DNA from: JAHBNG01 sp039028975
GTDB taxonomy: Bacteria; Chloroflexota; Anaerolineae; Caldilineales; Caldilineaceae
Assembly: GCA_039028975.1 (NCBI GenBank)
Contig: JBCCHB010000087.1
Span: forward strand, 1 to 64,000
Length of the DNA: 64,000 nucleotides
Reading direction: 5' to 3'
A program made the position numbers and the translations under genes. How positions within the stretch are numbered: position 1 is the stretch's first letter; every line of letters starts with the position of its first letter. The notes beneath the pieces are model-generated. The model made no database searches. It saw nothing but the letters and a program-made list of their open reading frames with translations, and had not been told where the DNA came from. Below are positions 1 through 9,459 of the stretch, piece after piece.

Positions 1-55
1 CAAAGCTTGATTCCTTGACACGGACTATTTCGGCCTCACGTTCTTTTATCGTCAT
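1..55 (-). CDS. N-terminal 18 codons of a protein truncated by the window edge (possible transposase)
   Basis: An ATG at 55-53 opens a frame MTIKEREAEIVRVKESSF that runs off the left edge. AAAGGGG lies 6-7 bases upstream, which is a good Shine-Dalgarno site. The charged helical start resembles the N-terminus of helix-turn-helix transposases, and the position just inside a putative insertion-sequence end supports that. Too little is present to name a family. Confidence 0.3.
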   Translation of the reverse strand, partial: MTIKEREAEIVRVKESSF

Positions 56-135
56 CAGAGATCCCCTTTCTTGGTTTCTCTGATAAGTTTACTCTATCTT
101 TTTACTAACTCGACACTGGCGAATAATCCGTGACA
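1..135 (-). mobile_element. possible insertion-sequence end, cut by window edge
   Basis: Read on the minus strand, the segment begins with TGTCACGGATTATTCG at about 135, runs through about 80 non-coding bases, and enters a short reading frame with a good ribosome binding site at 55. The motif tgtc recurs inside the end (TGTCACGG, then AGTGTCGAG), as in IS21-type ends that begin TG and carry internal repeats. The frame at 136-241 is similar to the start of a different transposase and is disrupted exactly here. The element boundary is inferred from that disruption. Family assignment is tentative because almost all of the element lies outside the window. Confidence 0.3.
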
Positions 136-241
136 CCAACACTAATCCGATCTGTACTGCGTATCGGCCCCAAGCCACCAACATGGCGTGTTGCGTTAGC
201 TGGGGGCATTGATCCGTTACTAATTTTGTATGGGGTTCCAT
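136..241 (-). pseudogene. interrupted 5' fragment, probably of a transposase
   Basis: Starting at an ATG at 241-239, with AAGG about 10 bases upstream, about 35 codons read MEPHTKLVTDQCPQ, then LTQHAMLVAWGRYAVQIGLV. This looks like the opening of a Chloroflexota transposase family, a recollection of family style and not a search. The frame then runs into TGTCACGG, the putative end of the neighbouring element, and stops about 17 codons later at a TAA near 91. The simplest reading is a transposase gene broken by a second insertion. Confidence 0.3.
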
Positions 242-523
242 TACGATATCTACCTTGTTTATCGTCATGAATAACCATACTTAATCGATTCCTTCAAATT
301 TTACTTTTATTTTTGAGCCTTTTTACGTCTTTTTGCCCCTGATTGCACAAAACTTACGTTAAACTCCTGAAAAACTAGCTCAGATATAACGTTACGGTGA
401 ATTGAACATGCTTCTAATGTACGGACTTATATTCAGATCCTGTTAGTTAGTTATCAAAGTAGAAGCGGAAAGCTATTCTTTACTCAACCCGGCAGTAGAG
501 TGCGTTATAACCAATCCAAAATA
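242..523. other. gene-free AT-rich stretch
   Basis: No convincing reading frame, RNA gene or terminator was seen between the transposase fragment and the stop codon of the secreted beta-helix protein. Confidence 0.4.
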
Positions 524-2923
524 TCAATTCACAATTGGTAGAAAAATTTCGGATAAAAAATCCGGTTCTCCTGATGGATCATTTGGTCTTTCAGTAGGAG
601 GAACGGTAGAGAGGGTGTATAGTTCATTGACTTCATTAGCTGTCAAAGAATGACAAAAAATAGCTATTTCGTGGTAAGTCCCCAGCCAGGGGCGCTCGCC
701 AGAGGCCTCGTTTGCTAGGTGCAATGTGTAATTGCTATCCCAATTGCTAAAAGTCCCGCCAACTATACCAGAAGCCGTCGACGTTCCATTGACATAGAAT
801 TTTACTTCACCATTGTCCTTACGCGTATAGACTAGATGTGTACGGCTTGCTGTGCGCACAACACCTTGGTCGGAGTTCAAGGCCGGTTCACCATTATTAT
901 CCGTCTCGGTTGTGCGGAGCCGCGCATGGTACAGATCAGTTGGCAGATCGCCCCACAGCCCTTGCCCGATCATAAAGTTGCGATTCGTGGTATCGCTAGA
1001 CAGCGAGATAAGCCTTGCAGGGCCGTTCTGGCTGCTATTTGCCGGCGTGATCCACAGTAAAAGCGAGAGTTCATTTGTGGAGCGGCAGCCATCAATCAAC
1101 TTTGTAGCTGGCGAAACCGAATGGATCATAACAGGCTCGAGTATGGTTAAGCCATCTTCTGACCAATGAACCGCAGTGCTATCCCCTATAGTCAGATTCA
1201 GTGGTCCAGGATGATTCGCATCGTCTTGCACCGAATCGCCGCTCGCTCCATTAAACCGGTAATGTATCAAAGGGTTCGAGAGATCCACCGGAGCGTTATT
1301 GGTTTCAGGTGCTGGTGTCTGGGTCGGCTGTGGCACAAGAGTTGTTATATCGGTTAATGTAGGTGTCTGGGTCGGCGTTGGCACAAGGGTTGGCTCATCT
1401 GTTTGCGCGGGTGTCTGGGTCGACGTTGGTACAAGGGTTGGTTTATCCGTTTGTGTAGGTGTAAGCTGTGGCAGTTCGACAGCAGGTTCATCTAATGCCG
1501 CCTGCTCCAGATATTCGAAAGGTCCTATCTCCAACTGGATAGCTGAAGAGCTAACCTTTGGTTTAAACCAATCAACCTGAACATAGCCTGCGTTTAAAGC
1601 TCTATATGGGTTGCTTAACTCCGGATCCCCTACATAGTCACTAGCACTACTCGCTCCCAAGGTTGGCAAGGAGGACCACAAGTTCGCGTCAACATCAATT
1701 TGATCATTCAAGGGGACCGATGCGACGATACCATCTTCTTGTAAGACAATATTTTTTGTAATGGTAATATTCTGCAGCGGCACTCTGGCATGGACATAAA
1801 TTCCCATAGGTTCATTGCCATCGTTTCTAACTGAATTCGCTGTGATGTTATGAGCCACTTCGATATCAGTGGTCAGGACATCCGTTCCAGCGTTTCCCCA
1901 AATAGAAATGCCCCGGCTACAGCCTGTAACGACATTATTCCGAATCTTTATTCGGGCGGTTGACAAGGATGTTGGGAAGGCACTCTCATTGTTGACAACA
2001 ATACACTCGCTCGGGTTCTCACCCCGGTGGAATGGGGCGGCGTTGCTATGGTAGACCAGATTGCGCTGAAGAATAACGTCCTGAGAGCGGTGCAAATAGA
2101 CCTGTAACGCATAGTTATCATAGATGATATTGTCCTCAATTGTTACGTTGGTGGAATCTCTACCAGCGGCAACGCCTTCTCCCCAGCTTTCATGAATTTT
2201 ATTCCGCCGTATGGTTACCTGATCAGAACGGACTACATTAACGATCACAGGCCAATTCAGCTCTGCCGACGAGCGACTGTACGGTGCAAAATCAGCACCA
2301 TGAGAGATATCACAATTCTGTAGCATTATCTGCTCGGCATCGAGTATATTAACAGATGCATGGCGGGTACCATCGACTTGGCAAGAATCGATCAATACGT
2401 CTCTAGTTGTGCTGCCCGTAGTAGACGCTACGCCAATTCCGCGTCCTCGTGAACGAACAATCTTAAAGCCACTAAACTCGATGTGGCTTGCCCGCAATAA
2501 AACAAGGGGAGTATAGACAAAGCAGTGAAACGGTGACATACTGCTACAATTCACGGCCTCACCTGCTGGCAACGAATACTCGCCATCAATTACAGGCAAC
2601 TCCCCTTCATAGGCAAGTATACGGATGGGGTTTTGCGCGGTTCCAGATTGGGTAACGCGTATCTCCTCATGGTAGATACCGCCACGTACATAGATTGTAT
2701 CTCCAGCTATAGCTTTATTGATTGCTGTTTGTATTGTTTGTAGTGGCTCGCTTTCACTTCCGGAATGGTTGTCATTCCCATTCGGCGCGACATAGTAAGT
2801 GGTGTTACCTGTTGCCTCTGCTACCGTGTTAAAGCCAAATGAGAGTACACCTGACAATCCCAAAACCAACAAGCTCAAAATAAAATATTTTTGCCCAATA
2901 TCATCTTGTCCAAACAACTGCAT
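524..2923 (-). CDS. secreted right-handed beta-helix protein with LamG-like domain
   Basis: About 799 residues. The start at 2923 is chosen because GGAGGT lies 4 bases upstream and it places a signal peptide (hydrophobic residues about 12-30) at the very N-terminus; the frame is open 15 codons further upstream. After the signal comes a DUF1565/pectate-lyase-like opening (YYVAPNGNDNHSG, then GDTIYVRGGIYHE). About 250 residues of parallel beta-helix repeats follow, rich in V-x-I-x-x-N-x-I patterns. Next is a Thr/Pro linker with three TPTQT-type units, and then a concanavalin/LamG-like sandwich (LIHYRFNGASGDSV) over roughly the last 230 residues. The protein ends IFLPIVN, the tail shared by its neighbours. 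Probable role is polysaccharide binding or cleavage outside the cell. Beta-helix proteins include lyases, hydrolases and epimerases, and no catalytic residues could be assigned. Confidence 0.8.
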   Translation of the reverse strand: MQLFGQDDIGQKYFILSLLVLGLSGVLSFGFNTVAEATGNTTYYVAPNGNDNHSGSESEPLQTIQTAINKAIAGDTIYVRGGIYHEEIRVTQSGTAQNPIRILAYEGELPVIDGEYSLPAGEAVNCSSMSPFHCFVYTPLVLLRASHIEFSGFKIVRSRGRGIGVASTTGSTTRDVLIDSCQVDGTRHASVNILDAEQIMLQNCDISHGADFAPYSRSSAELNWPVIVNVVRSDQVTIRRNKIHESWGEGVAAGRDSTNVTIEDNIIYDNYALQVYLHRSQDVILQRNLVYHSNAAPFHRGENPSECIVVNNESAFPTSLSTARIKIRNNVVTGCSRGISIWGNAGTDVLTTDIEVAHNITANSVRNDGNEPMGIYVHARVPLQNITITKNIVLQEDGIVASVPLNDQIDVDANLWSSLPTLGASSASDYVGDPELSNPYRALNAGYVQVDWFKPKVSSSAIQLEIGPFEYLEQAALDEPAVELPQLTPTQTDKPTLVPTSTQTPAQTDEPTLVPTPTQTPTLTDITTLVPQPTQTPAPETNNAPVDLSNPLIHYRFNGASGDSVQDDANHPGPLNLTIGDSTAVHWSEDGLTILEPVMIHSVSPATKLIDGCRSTNELSLLLWITPANSSQNGPARLISLSSDTTNRNFMIGQGLWGDLPTDLYHARLRTTETDNNGEPALNSDQGVVRTASRTHLVYTRKDNGEVKFYVNGTSTASGIVGGTFSNWDSNYTLHLANEASGERPWLGTYHEIAIFCHSLTANEVNELYTLSTVPPTERPNDPSGEPDFLSEIFLPIVN

Positions 2924-2975
2924 ATTTACCTCCACAACCATTTTACTTCTACAGCCATACCGCCACATCTATAAT

Positions 2976-2989
2976 AGTTACCGGTAACT
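2976..2989. promoter_or_regulatory. 14-bp perfect palindrome upstream of the beta-helix gene
   Basis: AGTTACCGGTAACT is a perfect dyad 53 bases upstream of the ATG at 2923 and next to TATAAT on the plus strand (2970-2975; TATTAT-like on the minus strand). Its place fits an operator for the minus-strand gene. No regulator is encoded nearby. Confidence 0.3.
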
Positions 2990-3051
2990 CAACAGAAATT
3001 CGGAAGGTCTGGTTGGCATACCCATGGAATCTCGTTGAGAAAGATTGGGTC

Positions 3052-3133
3052 GTATAACGATGGTTGTGTAAAACGCGAATGAGAAGATATAGCCACTCAG
3101 GGCCGCTTAAATTTTACACAGAATTCGTTATAC
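3052..3133. repeat. 82-bp palindromic element (type B), single copy
   Basis: The left arm is GTATAACGA, 4 bases, TGTGTAAAA (3052-3073). The right arm is TTTTACACA, 4 bases, TCGTTATAC (3112-3133). This gives 22-bp inverted arms with 18 matches and equal 4-base internal mismatches, around a 38-base centre. It looks like a MITE-type or structured intergenic element. It differs in sequence from the abundant 85-bp family. No second copy was seen in the window. Confidence 0.6.
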
Positions 3134-3192
3134 CATCAGATTGTTAACTAGCTGTAATAATGTTCTATCACTAAGACATGATAAAGTTATGA

Positions 3193-3198
3193 TATAAT
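3193..3198 (+). promoter_or_regulatory. -10 box for the sulfotransferase gene
   Basis: A perfect TATAAT lies 31 bases upstream of the ATG at 3229. No good -35 box stands 16-18 bases further upstream (AAGACA is too close), so the assignment rests on the -10 box and position. Confidence 0.35.
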
Positions 3199-3228
3199 TT
3201 CTTAATAGAACAACATTCCGGAGTATTT

Positions 3229-3894
3229 ATGATTTCTGAAAAATATAAGTGCATATTTATACATATACCCAAAACCGCTGGTACAAGCATCGAATATAAG
3301 CTTCAGTCCTTTGGGGATCTGAAAACGGGGGCGCAAGATCATCGATCAATCCGAGAAATTGAACCGGATACCGCTAGTAGCGTACTCCATGATCTCGTTA
3401 TGCTAGATCGTGACATGCTCTTCAATCAACTGAAAAACCTAGTACGTCACCAACGACGTGCCTCTGCTAAAGAATTTCAAGAGTATTTCAAATTTACATT
3501 TGTACGAAATCCTTGGGCTAGGGTTTACTCTTGGTATCAAAACGTTATGCGTGATGAGAACCACCGGAAACGACACGGCGTACCTGATGATTGCACCTTT
3601 GAATCTTTTTTGGAAGATCACGCCAATCAGTGGGCGTTGCAACCCCAACTTTATTGGTTAACTGATCGCAAGGGCAATATTCCTTTGGACTTTATCGGTC
3701 GTTTTGAGAGCCTAGCAGGTGACTTCGCACATGTATGTGAAGTACTAAAACTCGATGATAGCGACTTACCGCGAATGATTGCGAGCAAGTCAAAGCACCA
3801 CTACACCGATTTTTACAATGAGAAGACGAAGAAGCTTGTGGCTAAACGCTATGCTGAAGAAATCGACTATTTCGGTTATCACTTTGATAATTAA
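3229..3894 (+). CDS. sulfotransferase family 2 (carbohydrate sulfotransferase type)
   Basis: 221 residues. Transfers a sulfuryl group from PAPS to a hydroxyl, usually of a sugar in this family. The 5'-phosphosulfate loop IFIHIPKTAGTS is at residues 9-20. The 3'-phosphate motif FTFVRNPWARVYSWYQ is at 89-104, with the conserved Arg-Asn-Pro. Length and motif spacing fit the Sulfotransfer_2 (PF03567) group. CGGAG stands 8 bases before the ATG. There is no signal peptide or membrane segment, so it should be cytoplasmic. It is the only plus-strand gene among the secreted-protein genes. With the unrelated-looking sulfotransferase at 25286-26185 it suggests a sulfated cell-surface polymer. The acceptor is unknown, and no PAPS synthesis gene is in the window. 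Confidence 0.85.
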   Translation: MISEKYKCIFIHIPKTAGTSIEYKLQSFGDLKTGAQDHRSIREIEPDTASSVLHDLVMLDRDMLFNQLKNLVRHQRRASAKEFQEYFKFTFVRNPWARVYSWYQNVMRDENHRKRHGVPDDCTFESFLEDHANQWALQPQLYWLTDRKGNIPLDFIGRFESLAGDFAHVCEVLKLDDSDLPRMIASKSKHHYTDFYNEKTKKLVAKRYAEEIDYFGYHFDN

Positions 3895-3945
3895 ACCTTC
3901 TTTCGTAGATGTAAACTTCAGAGTGGAACTAACGGAAATAAGAGC

Positions 3946-3973
3946 GGAGATAGCATCAGGGGATGCTACCTCC
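3946..3973 (+). terminator. hairpin after the sulfotransferase gene, no T tract
   Basis: GGAG, one mismatch, TAGCATC, loop aggg, GATGCTA, one mismatch, CTCC forms an 11-bp stem with a tetraloop 52 bases after the stop codon. The strong stem suits a transcript end, but there is no U run, so a 3'-protecting hairpin is equally possible. Confidence 0.4.
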
Positions 3974-4432
3974 ACGGCCGCAGGTTGCTAAGTTTATAGA
4001 AAGGATATTCGTAACGATTACTTTCAGTCGCTCTATTCACCCTGATAAGGTGCAATTCTCAATTCCCCAGTCTTCACTCACCTCTGTATAAAATCCTCGC
4101 AATCATCAGATTCCCAAGCCATAAAAAGTCACTTTGGTAAATACATATCCGACTTTCAACGATTTTATTCTGTTTGAAATATAGTACCAGAAAACTAGGT
4201 AGTTATGCCTCTTTCATCTGTAGGATTTTTGCCTAGCTTATAGTACAAATGACGGGTTTGTCTCGAAATCGATAGTTGGGATTTGGCTGATAGGTAAGAT
4301 GTGTGGTCCGTCAGTAAAATAAATAATGTCCTCAGCTTAAGGATGAAGCCAAGGACATTGTTGAAAGTTTTATGCAATTGATGATGGGTAAAAGCAATAG
4401 TTAAAAGCGCATCATGTCCATAAGTGGACATC
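3974..4432. other. gene-free stretch between convergent genes
   Basis: A minus-strand frame at 4195-4431 (78 codons, MSTYGHDALLT...) is present. It has no ribosome binding site, starts against the edge of a repeat copy, and matches nothing recognised. I regard it as probably non-coding, or as a decayed fragment. Nothing else was seen. Confidence 0.4.
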
Positions 4433-4517
4433 TATACTCAGTTCCGTTTGAAAACGAGAATTTGTTCACTCTAGTAGAGCATCGGAAAACTCCTGTTTTC
4501 AAAACGACCGCAATATA
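4433..4517 (+). repeat. 85-bp palindromic intergenic repeat (type A), copy 1
   Basis: Ends are TATACTCAGTTCCGTTTG and CAAAACGACCGCAATATA. The stem core GAAAACGAGAATTT pairs imperfectly with AAAACTCCTGTTTTC. Length is 85 bp, as in copies 2 and 6. It lies downstream of both flanking, convergent genes, directly after the putative terminator of the 1563-residue protein gene. Confidence 0.85.
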
Positions 4518-4519
4518 AT

Positions 4520-4582
4520 CATAAGAAAGAAATAGCTTGAACAATCAATTTGAAATCTTCCGAAGTAGTTGCTCAAGCTATT
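4520..4582 (-). terminator. intrinsic terminator of the 1563-residue protein gene
   Basis: On the minus strand AATAGCTTGAGCAA (from 4582) pairs with TTGTTCAAGCTATT (ending 4531) over 14 positions, counting one G-U pair. It is followed by the T-rich run TTTCTTTCTTAT. The stem begins 10 bases after the stop codon at 4593. Confidence 0.6.
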
Positions 4583-4592
4583 CCCCGACCCA

Positions 4593-7500
4593 TTAGTTAT
4601 TGATAAGTGGCAGGAAGACTGTGGTTCCAGGGTCTACGACCTCTTCAAAGATCGCTCGAATCTCAATCGAGTCGATAGCCATAATCGTGATGGTGCTCTC
4701 TGTAATACTACCCGAGTTCAACGTCACGTTAGACTCCCAGCGTACGAAACGCCAGCCCGGTTGTGGCACAGCAGTGAATGCTATCTCTTCATCTTGTTGG
4801 TATACTTCTTTTTGCGGGCTGATCTGGACATCGCCTTGGCCTTCTGTCTCAACTGACATGCCACTTACAGTCGTATTCGTCGGAATAAACGTAGCCGTAA
4901 TGGTTGTTGACCCAACAACAGTTAACCCAACGGGATTATCACCTGTAGCAGTCCCCATGCTGCTCTCCCATCCAGAGAAGAGCCAGCCCTCATCTGGGGT
5001 TGCAGCCAATGTTACTTGCTCACCAAAAACGTAGCCCTGCGGGTCAGCCGGAGCAGAGACAGCTGCCTCACCATTCCCAACAATCACGGTTGAAATCGTA
5101 TACTTGTTTTGAGTAAATGTAGCTGTCACCACACTATCAGCATTGATTGTTAGCATAGCCGTTGCATCATTGCCAGCTACATCACCGGACCAGCTTGTAA
5201 AGGTCCAACCTTCGTCCGGTATAGCAGTCAGGGAGATTTCTGTACCGTCTGGGAAACTGCCACCAGTTGGATCTGATGTGATGCTTCCTCGACCAGATAC
5301 TTGCTTCATCAACGTAAACTCTCCGGCTTCAATCGCCTCGAAGTTTGCCTTGATGGTGATGTCGCTTATCATGGTCACATTCCATGTTTCGGCAGTACTC
5401 AGGACTGCGCCAGATTCATTTGTCCAGTTGACAAAAGCAAACCCATCATCAGCCATTGCCGTTAGAACAACGACGGTCCCTTCTTCATAGGCACCGCTCA
5501 TAGGCAATACAGAACCACCAGTGGATGCCATTACGGTTAGCGTATACGTCTTAGTATCATCAGGGAGCAGCGTAAAGACGGCACCAATTTCGGTTGATTC
5601 TACTACAGTATGTAAGGCCGGTGTTCTGTCTCCATCCAAGGCACCTGTCCAATTTTGGAAGGTATAACCCGAAGTCGGCAAGGCAGAAGCTGTCACGATC
5701 TCATTATAGACATACCCATCTGGATTGCTTGGTGGCGATAGTGTAATCATACCACCTGCTGTTTCTTGAACAGTCACAGTGTAGAATTCTTGGGTAAATT
5801 CAGCAACTACTGATTCCGATTGTGTCATTGTTAGCGTTACGGTAAGTTCATTCCCAGATAGACCTGCACCGCTCCAACTTGTCAATTGTGAACCAGGGCT
5901 TGCTGTAGCCATAAGCGTAATCTCTTCGCCATATACATAGGTAGCCTTGGTGGGCGTGATGACTACAGAGCCAGTACCCGTTCCACTATTGCCTATAGTA
6001 AGCGTATATTGATCTTGGGTAAATAAGGCTGTAACAGACATGTCGCCATCAATCGTCAGATCTGATTGGGGTGTAATACCCGTTAGATCATTCCCCCAAC
6101 TATCAAAAGACCAGCCAGGCTCAGCGACTGCCTCCAGGGAGACAATTTGGTTAAGATAGTAAGGACCAGTGTCCGGATCAACCGATACAGCACCCTGGCC
6201 TGTAATGGTAACCCCTACGGTATAAGGGATACGGCTAAAGTAGGCTACAACATTGCGATTATTGAGCATCGTCGTCATTGTGACAAAGTCCGTGCCGCTA
6301 ACGTCACCACCCCACTCATCAAACTGCCAACCCTCATTAGGCTGTGCAGTCAACGTGACAAGCTGATTGTATTCATAACCCTCTTCCGAAGCGGGCAAGC
6401 TTAATGTAATGGTTCCGCCACTTAAGCCATCAATGCCATCCTCTACAGAAGTGTAAATCGTATAATAGTTCTGCGCGAAGTTAGCTGTTACAATTTCGCC
6501 AGGTACAAAGGTTACATCGACTGGATTCGTCGTCGTTGTAATAACTGAGCCTTGCAAAGTGCTCCAGCTATCAAATGTCCAACCTGGAATCGGTTCTGCA
6601 GTCAGTTCAACTGGGTTACCACAACTAGGCGTCATGCTGATCATCCCCGTGCCAACTGGTAAAACAGTAGTGCCAAGCTGCAAAGACTTGCCGTCCTCGG
6701 GTTCAATAGGGAGATCCGTGCGGAAGAAGTAGTCCACAATGGATGTATAGGCGTCAGTTCCCGTTGCATTACCAGCAAAGGGACCAATGCCGGTAACGTT
6801 TATGGCTTGAGTAAATTTATATCCACCACCACTTTGGAGCCAAGTTATTCCATCACCAGAGTAAAAGACGGCCCACTCAGTCGGCGACTGACGCCAGACA
6901 CGCAGGTATAAGGGACCATTTGGGTCAACGCTTGCATCTAGTGGACGGCCATTTCCGCTGAGCTTTTCAGTACCTGAACCTCCATCGAGGTAAAATGCAT
7001 AAATCCGGGCGTTCCCAGAGTTGTCCATGCCAAAGCTTACGCGAAGATAGGTGTCATCATCTTCTTCAATAATCACACCCTGAATCTGGCGAGAATTGGC
7101 AATGCCCGTTTCAAACTTAACGTCAATCTCAAAGGTTGCGTTATTGGTGGCCTGCATGATGCGAGCGCCATTGTTGCCACCTGTCCAAACATCATAGTCA
7201 CTGTTTGCAGGGATATCAAATTGGATCTGGGTCTGAGTTGCCGTCATGGTGGCTAGCCCTTGCGGATCAGCATAGCTCCAGAGGTTTGTGTCTAACTCAC
7301 ATTGATTAAAGTCATCTGAAGTGATAGTTGATGGTCCAGCTGTTGTACATATCTCGGTACCCGTTTCCGGTTCAAATGTACCATTCGTGCTTTCATCTTC
7401 AGAGTATATTTGGTAATAGTAGTCAGTCTCTGACGTTAAACCCGCTATCTCAATAACGTGTGATGTAACAAAAGCTGGATTACTGACGTTGCTTCCTAGC

Positions 7501-9284
7501 GTATCCGTTATACCGTATGTTACAAGGCTGGAAGCAGGCTCGTCTGTCGTCCAAAGTATGGTCAGCTTGTCTGAATCCGCTACACACTGAACTTCTGAGA
7601 TAACGGGTGGCACATCGTCGGGCTCTGTAATTGTAAAGGAAAATGTCTCGTTAGATAGCGTATTGGTTGATTGATCGCTGACGGTTAAGGAGACGTCTAC
7701 AACTTCCCCCTCATCAAAATCATTGGAGGGATTGTAGGTAAAGGTCATGTCATAGATGCTACCGCGACGAGTAATGCGTGAATCATTGTAAGGCATGTTG
7801 GTTACATCATCCACGCTGAGGCTAAAGCTATCTAGATCCAATCCACTATTATAATCGATCAAACGGAGCGCGATATTCGTATCTTCGGCTACGCCGGTTG
7901 CACTATCTTCTGGTGAGTTGTCGATCAGTTGAGGGGCAGTCGTATCTGCAGTGGGAGAGCTCTTACCTCGAAGGACAACCATAGGGCCTGGCTTTTCAAC
8001 AAATGCACCCCAGGATCCATCACGGTTTTCAAACAGAAAGGAGTTTTCACCCGATTTTAATTTACTAAATGGAATGTAGCCATTTCCGGTATTGCCAATG
8101 CTTAGAATCGAGAGTTCCCAGTCATCGGTAGTGGGGTAATTTGGAAATAGGTTGTATCGGTTCGCAAAGCTTTGCGAATCTCCATTGAAATAGACGTTAG
8201 GACGCAGCCAATATGCGCCAACTAGATAGCCAGCATCAAAGTCGGCCAGTGGAGGCAAGTCAACCGTGGCTGACGCTGTTGGAGGAAAATCGCCATCGTG
8301 CCATAGAATGATATCATCGAAATCGGGGTTTGTGAAGTAGACAACCGGGATATTTCGGCGTAGCTCAAAGCTATTTGAAACACCACCAGCCGCTTCACGA
8401 ACATTGCCACTGTTATCTAGAACGCGGATCTTAAATTTGACCCCATTTTGGTTGATGATGTGGGGGATTGGCCAAGTAATCGAGTAGGTTCCTGCACCAC
8501 TAACTTTGACTGTACCAACGTGGTTGATGGTGCCACCCAATGCTGCCGGAAATTTCCCTCCGGGGTTCCAATTATTACGAGAGATGTTGTGCCAATCGCG
8601 AAAGATCCCATCGTTGTCCTCATCATACCCATCATAAAATGCATGGAATTCGAGGAGATTCGCGCCTGCCCCTACAGTAGCAGAAAGCTCTAGTTGATCG
8701 TTGTTCACATTCAGCACGCCACCGCCGCTGAATGTCTTGGTGTTGCTATCGTCTTTGATTGTGACGAGAGAACCACTTGGTGCACTCAGAGAATTCGCGC
8801 CATACACGCGAAAAGCGATATCGTGTACATGGTACCCTTGGCCTTTAAAGGTAATGACATTACCACCTTGATTCAATTCGCTTATGGGTACTTCAGCTAC
8901 ATAAGGTGTACGGCTCCAATCTTCACCAACGTTGGGGCGCCGCCAGTCATTGTTATTTAGCTTGAACTCGGCTCGTTTTTCATCATGGTTACGCCATAGA
9001 TCAAGGTAGATTTCGACCTTCGAAGCAAGGGTTAGGTCCTCAGAAATTGAGAAGTCTAAAGTGATTTGGCAACCGGAAGTTGGTTCAATATAGAATTCAT
9101 TGCCACTTACTGGATCGCTGCATTTGCCGATAAACTCACTATGATGAACCCAATACTCTGTATAGGTCACTTCTGTATTTGAATCATATATGCCAGCTTG
9201 GGCGTCCATAGGCCACCCAAGAATAAGGATGCCCCACAGTAGTAGGATCATCGATGAAAGGATGTAGTGTCTGCGTATGTGCAT
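4593..9284 (-). CDS. large secreted protein with nine InlB-type repeats, Ig-like and FN3-like domains
   Basis: 1563 residues; AGGAG is 6 bases before the ATG. Signal peptide residues 1-31 end AQA. Then come an N-terminal beta domain rich in Trp/Cys (about 35-165), two Ig-like stretches (180-450), a Big_5-like domain (TAPQLIDNSPEDSATGV, about 455-570), an FN3-like domain (570-665), and a DUF1349-like jelly-roll opening DDFNQCELDTNLW (about 675-880). After that are nine tandem repeats of 70-80 residues with the divergent InlB B-repeat pattern GW-x-F-x-x-W-x-G...TATF. The tail is VFLPLINN. The architecture fits a cell-surface or matrix adhesin; the jelly-roll and FN3 parts suggest glycan binding. 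It lies head-to-tail with three similar genes. No enzyme motif was found. Confidence 0.85.
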   Translation of the reverse strand: MHIRRHYILSSMILLLWGILILGWPMDAQAGIYDSNTEVTYTEYWVHHSEFIGKCSDPVSGNEFYIEPTSGCQITLDFSISEDLTLASKVEIYLDLWRNHDEKRAEFKLNNNDWRRPNVGEDWSRTPYVAEVPISELNQGGNVITFKGQGYHVHDIAFRVYGANSLSAPSGSLVTIKDDSNTKTFSGGGVLNVNNDQLELSATVGAGANLLEFHAFYDGYDEDNDGIFRDWHNISRNNWNPGGKFPAALGGTINHVGTVKVSGAGTYSITWPIPHIINQNGVKFKIRVLDNSGNVREAAGGVSNSFELRRNIPVVYFTNPDFDDIILWHDGDFPPTASATVDLPPLADFDAGYLVGAYWLRPNVYFNGDSQSFANRYNLFPNYPTTDDWELSILSIGNTGNGYIPFSKLKSGENSFLFENRDGSWGAFVEKPGPMVVLRGKSSPTADTTAPQLIDNSPEDSATGVAEDTNIALRLIDYNSGLDLDSFSLSVDDVTNMPYNDSRITRRGSIYDMTFTYNPSNDFDEGEVVDVSLTVSDQSTNTLSNETFSFTITEPDDVPPVISEVQCVADSDKLTILWTTDEPASSLVTYGITDTLGSNVSNPAFVTSHVIEIAGLTSETDYYYQIYSEDESTNGTFEPETGTEICTTAGPSTITSDDFNQCELDTNLWSYADPQGLATMTATQTQIQFDIPANSDYDVWTGGNNGARIMQATNNATFEIDVKFETGIANSRQIQGVIIEEDDDTYLRVSFGMDNSGNARIYAFYLDGGSGTEKLSGNGRPLDASVDPNGPLYLRVWRQSPTEWAVFYSGDGITWLQSGGGYKFTQAINVTGIGPFAGNATGTDAYTSIVDYFFRTDLPIEPEDGKSLQLGTTVLPVGTGMISMTPSCGNPVELTAEPIPGWTFDSWSTLQGSVITTTTNPVDVTFVPGEIVTANFAQNYYTIYTSVEDGIDGLSGGTITLSLPASEEGYEYNQLVTLTAQPNEGWQFDEWGGDVSGTDFVTMTTMLNNRNVVAYFSRIPYTVGVTITGQGAVSVDPDTGPYYLNQIVSLEAVAEPGWSFDSWGNDLTGITPQSDLTIDGDMSVTALFTQDQYTLTIGNSGTGTGSVVITPTKATYVYGEEITLMATASPGSQLTSWSGAGLSGNELTVTLTMTQSESVVAEFTQEFYTVTVQETAGGMITLSPPSNPDGYVYNEIVTASALPTSGYTFQNWTGALDGDRTPALHTVVESTEIGAVFTLLPDDTKTYTLTVMASTGGSVLPMSGAYEEGTVVVLTAMADDGFAFVNWTNESGAVLSTAETWNVTMISDITIKANFEAIEAGEFTLMKQVSGRGSITSDPTGGSFPDGTEISLTAIPDEGWTFTSWSGDVAGNDATAMLTINADSVVTATFTQNKYTISTVIVGNGEAAVSAPADPQGYVFGEQVTLAATPDEGWLFSGWESSMGTATGDNPVGLTVVGSTTITATFIPTNTTVSGMSVETEGQGDVQISPQKEVYQQDEEIAFTAVPQPGWRFVRWESNVTLNSGSITESTITIMAIDSIEIRAIFEEVVDPGTTVFLPLINN

Positions 9285-9459
9285 CTGAAACTCCTAATAT
9301 GGATTATTTTCTGAAAGGAATGGGACGGATAGAGAAAGTGCCTCAATATAGATGACCAGATAAAATTTTCCCCCGTGCAACCAACGATGCCCTCCCTTTT
9401 TGGATTCATCAGATTGCATCAAGCAAATGTCGGGGCAAAATTAACCTGGCGGACTACGC

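Noticed and set aside
4195..4431. 78-codon minus-strand frame next to repeat copy 1
   Set aside because: No ribosome binding site, starts at the repeat edge, no recognisable domain; at most a decayed fragment.
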